A DNA stretch of 64,000 bases from Rhea pennata. Its lineage: Eukaryota; Chordata; Aves; Rheiformes; Rheidae. The position numbers and the translations under genes are program-made. Positions 63,001 to 64,000 of the stretch are shown here, in pieces. Below the pieces are notes generated by a model that did no database searches, was not told where the DNA came from, and worked only from the letters and a program-made list of their open reading frames with translations. The stretch's first letter is position 1; each line of letters begins with the position of its first letter. The stretch lies in contig NC_084668.1 in assembly GCF_028389875.1 (NCBI RefSeq), forward strand, positions 16,449,993-16,513,992, given 5' to 3'.

Positions 63001-64000
63001 GGCAAATAAATGTCCCTCTTCTTTCTCTTTCTCCCTCTCTCTCTCTTTTTTGGTAGGATATACTAATATATTGTAATAGGTTTCAAGAACAACCATTTTT
63101 TTTTATCACTGGTTAGGCACAACTCAGAACAAGCATGTTCCCTGTTTGCAAATTCTTCAGTAATGCAGTTGCCGTAAAAGAAATACGGTAATTAGAATAT
63201 ACTGTTGGGATTGTGCCTCTATATACTTTTTAATATGATAGTAGGTAGTATATGTGTTCTGTCTATGCCCTGTTCTTTCAGTTATGATGATGTTACCTTT
63301 CTGAAATGAATTGTGCTATGTGGACACAATCACGTGCATTGCTTGTCTATTAAGCAACTGAAAAGTGAAAAAAAACTGAGCTGCATGAGTAAAATGAGGT
63401 GCGCTGGGGAGAGTGGTGCAGACCCCATAGCAGGTCTTGCTCAGCTGCCTAGTGGCCCTGCTGCTTAGTTCCCATCCAGTGATCACTGCATGCTGCCTGC
63501 ACTGAGGAGTGTGGGCAAAGGCTTGTTAGGCTGAGTGTAGCACCAGGTCCCAGCTGTTTCTCTACATCTGTTGACTCTACAGAGCTTCAAGAAATGCAGA
63601 AAGAAGGCATAGATTGTGGCTCAGCACTGTCAGCTTGCATGTGGCATACCTAGAGCTAATAAGTCCAGCTAGATTTAAGACAGCTTTTTGTGGCTCAGAG
63701 GGGGACGTATCTGTGTCACACTCCTGGTTTCAGAGAAGCAGTAGACTAATACCCATACTGGCTTTTCAAGAGCCTGGCTTAGATCCAAGTGGGTTTATTT
63801 CCTCTAGCTGTATAGCACTCTACTGTTTCCAGAGCCAAATTCATAACTCTACAGGACTCAAACTGGCTTTGTATCAATTGTTTGAATTGTTTCTAGCTTG
63901 AATGAACCAGCTACAGATATCTGGAAGGTACTGTAATTGTGTAGGAATAAATTAAGTCAAATGACTTGCAGTGATGGCTGTAGATGCCAGAATCTGAAGC
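60055..64000 (+). other. SMARCAL1: SMARCAL1 intron 10 (runs off the right edge)
   Basis: At least 3946 bases after the exon 10 donor hold no frame matching the next SMARCAL1 segment. Content includes an A-rich run at about 61897-61921 and a CT-rich tract at about 63015-63052 followed by a decoy acceptor. A 115-codon ATG ORF at 61412-61759 is described in the findings. Confidence 0.8.
63015..63052 (+). repeat. CT-rich pyrimidine tract
   Basis: This is an interrupted (CT)n/T tract followed by ggtag, resembling a splice acceptor. The sequence after it does not encode SMARCAL1. Confidence 0.85.

Noticed and set aside
63015..63120. Strong pyrimidine tract plus tag at about 63053-63057 as the acceptor of SMARCAL1 exon 11
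   Set aside because: The downstream sequence in the required phase does not encode the conserved segment expected after CDAKK and soon reaches a stop.
1..64000. CRISPR arrays, bacterial operons, tRNA or rRNA genes
   Set aside because: No direct-repeat/spacer array, ribosome-binding-site-led gene run or RNA gene signature is visible; this is intron-bearing vertebrate DNA.

Overview
This is vertebrate nuclear DNA, most probably from a bird. Two protein-coding genes can be identified from their translated exons: MARCHF4 (MARCH4) on the minus strand and SMARCAL1 on the plus strand. They lie head to head, as they do on human chromosome 2q35. The sauropsid/avian call rests on two degraded CR1 LINE 3' ends, low repeat density, and compact spacing: about 18 kb separates the two gene starts and SMARCAL1 exons 2-10 span about 24 kb. 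A turtle or crocodilian is not strictly excluded.

Layout. 1-16086: the 5' part of MARCHF4 intron 1, with two CR1 fragments and simple repeats; no second MARCHF4 exon is visible. 16087-16563: MARCHF4 coding exon 1, 159 codons, inside a strong CpG island (about 15.83-16.95 kb). 16.6-18.7 kb: MARCHF4 5' flank with a TA-rich microsatellite and a second, very GC-rich island at about 18.33-18.64 kb. 18.7-34.4 kb: intergenic DNA with no supported gene, two possible MIR-like fragments and a striking inverted repeat at 21542-21617. 34.43-34.97 kb: SMARCAL1 promoter CpG island with two oppositely oriented ZNF143/Staf-like motifs. 34936-35205: a G-rich minisatellite. 35581-60054: SMARCAL1 exons 2-10, encoding residues 1-645. 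The gene continues past the right edge, because the second RecA lobe is not in the window.

Function. SMARCAL1 is the RPA-binding annealing helicase that remodels stalled replication forks. The window encodes its RPA-binding N-terminus, both HARP domains and the first helicase lobe ([16 protein letters not shown]). MARCHF4 is a membrane-bound RING-CH E3 ubiquitin ligase of the Golgi/endosomal system; only its N-terminal cytosolic part and the first two RING cysteines are here. No functional link between the two is implied beyond conserved synteny. All reconstructed SMARCAL1 introns downstream of exon 2 are GT-AG and the reading frame is continuous across nine coding exons.
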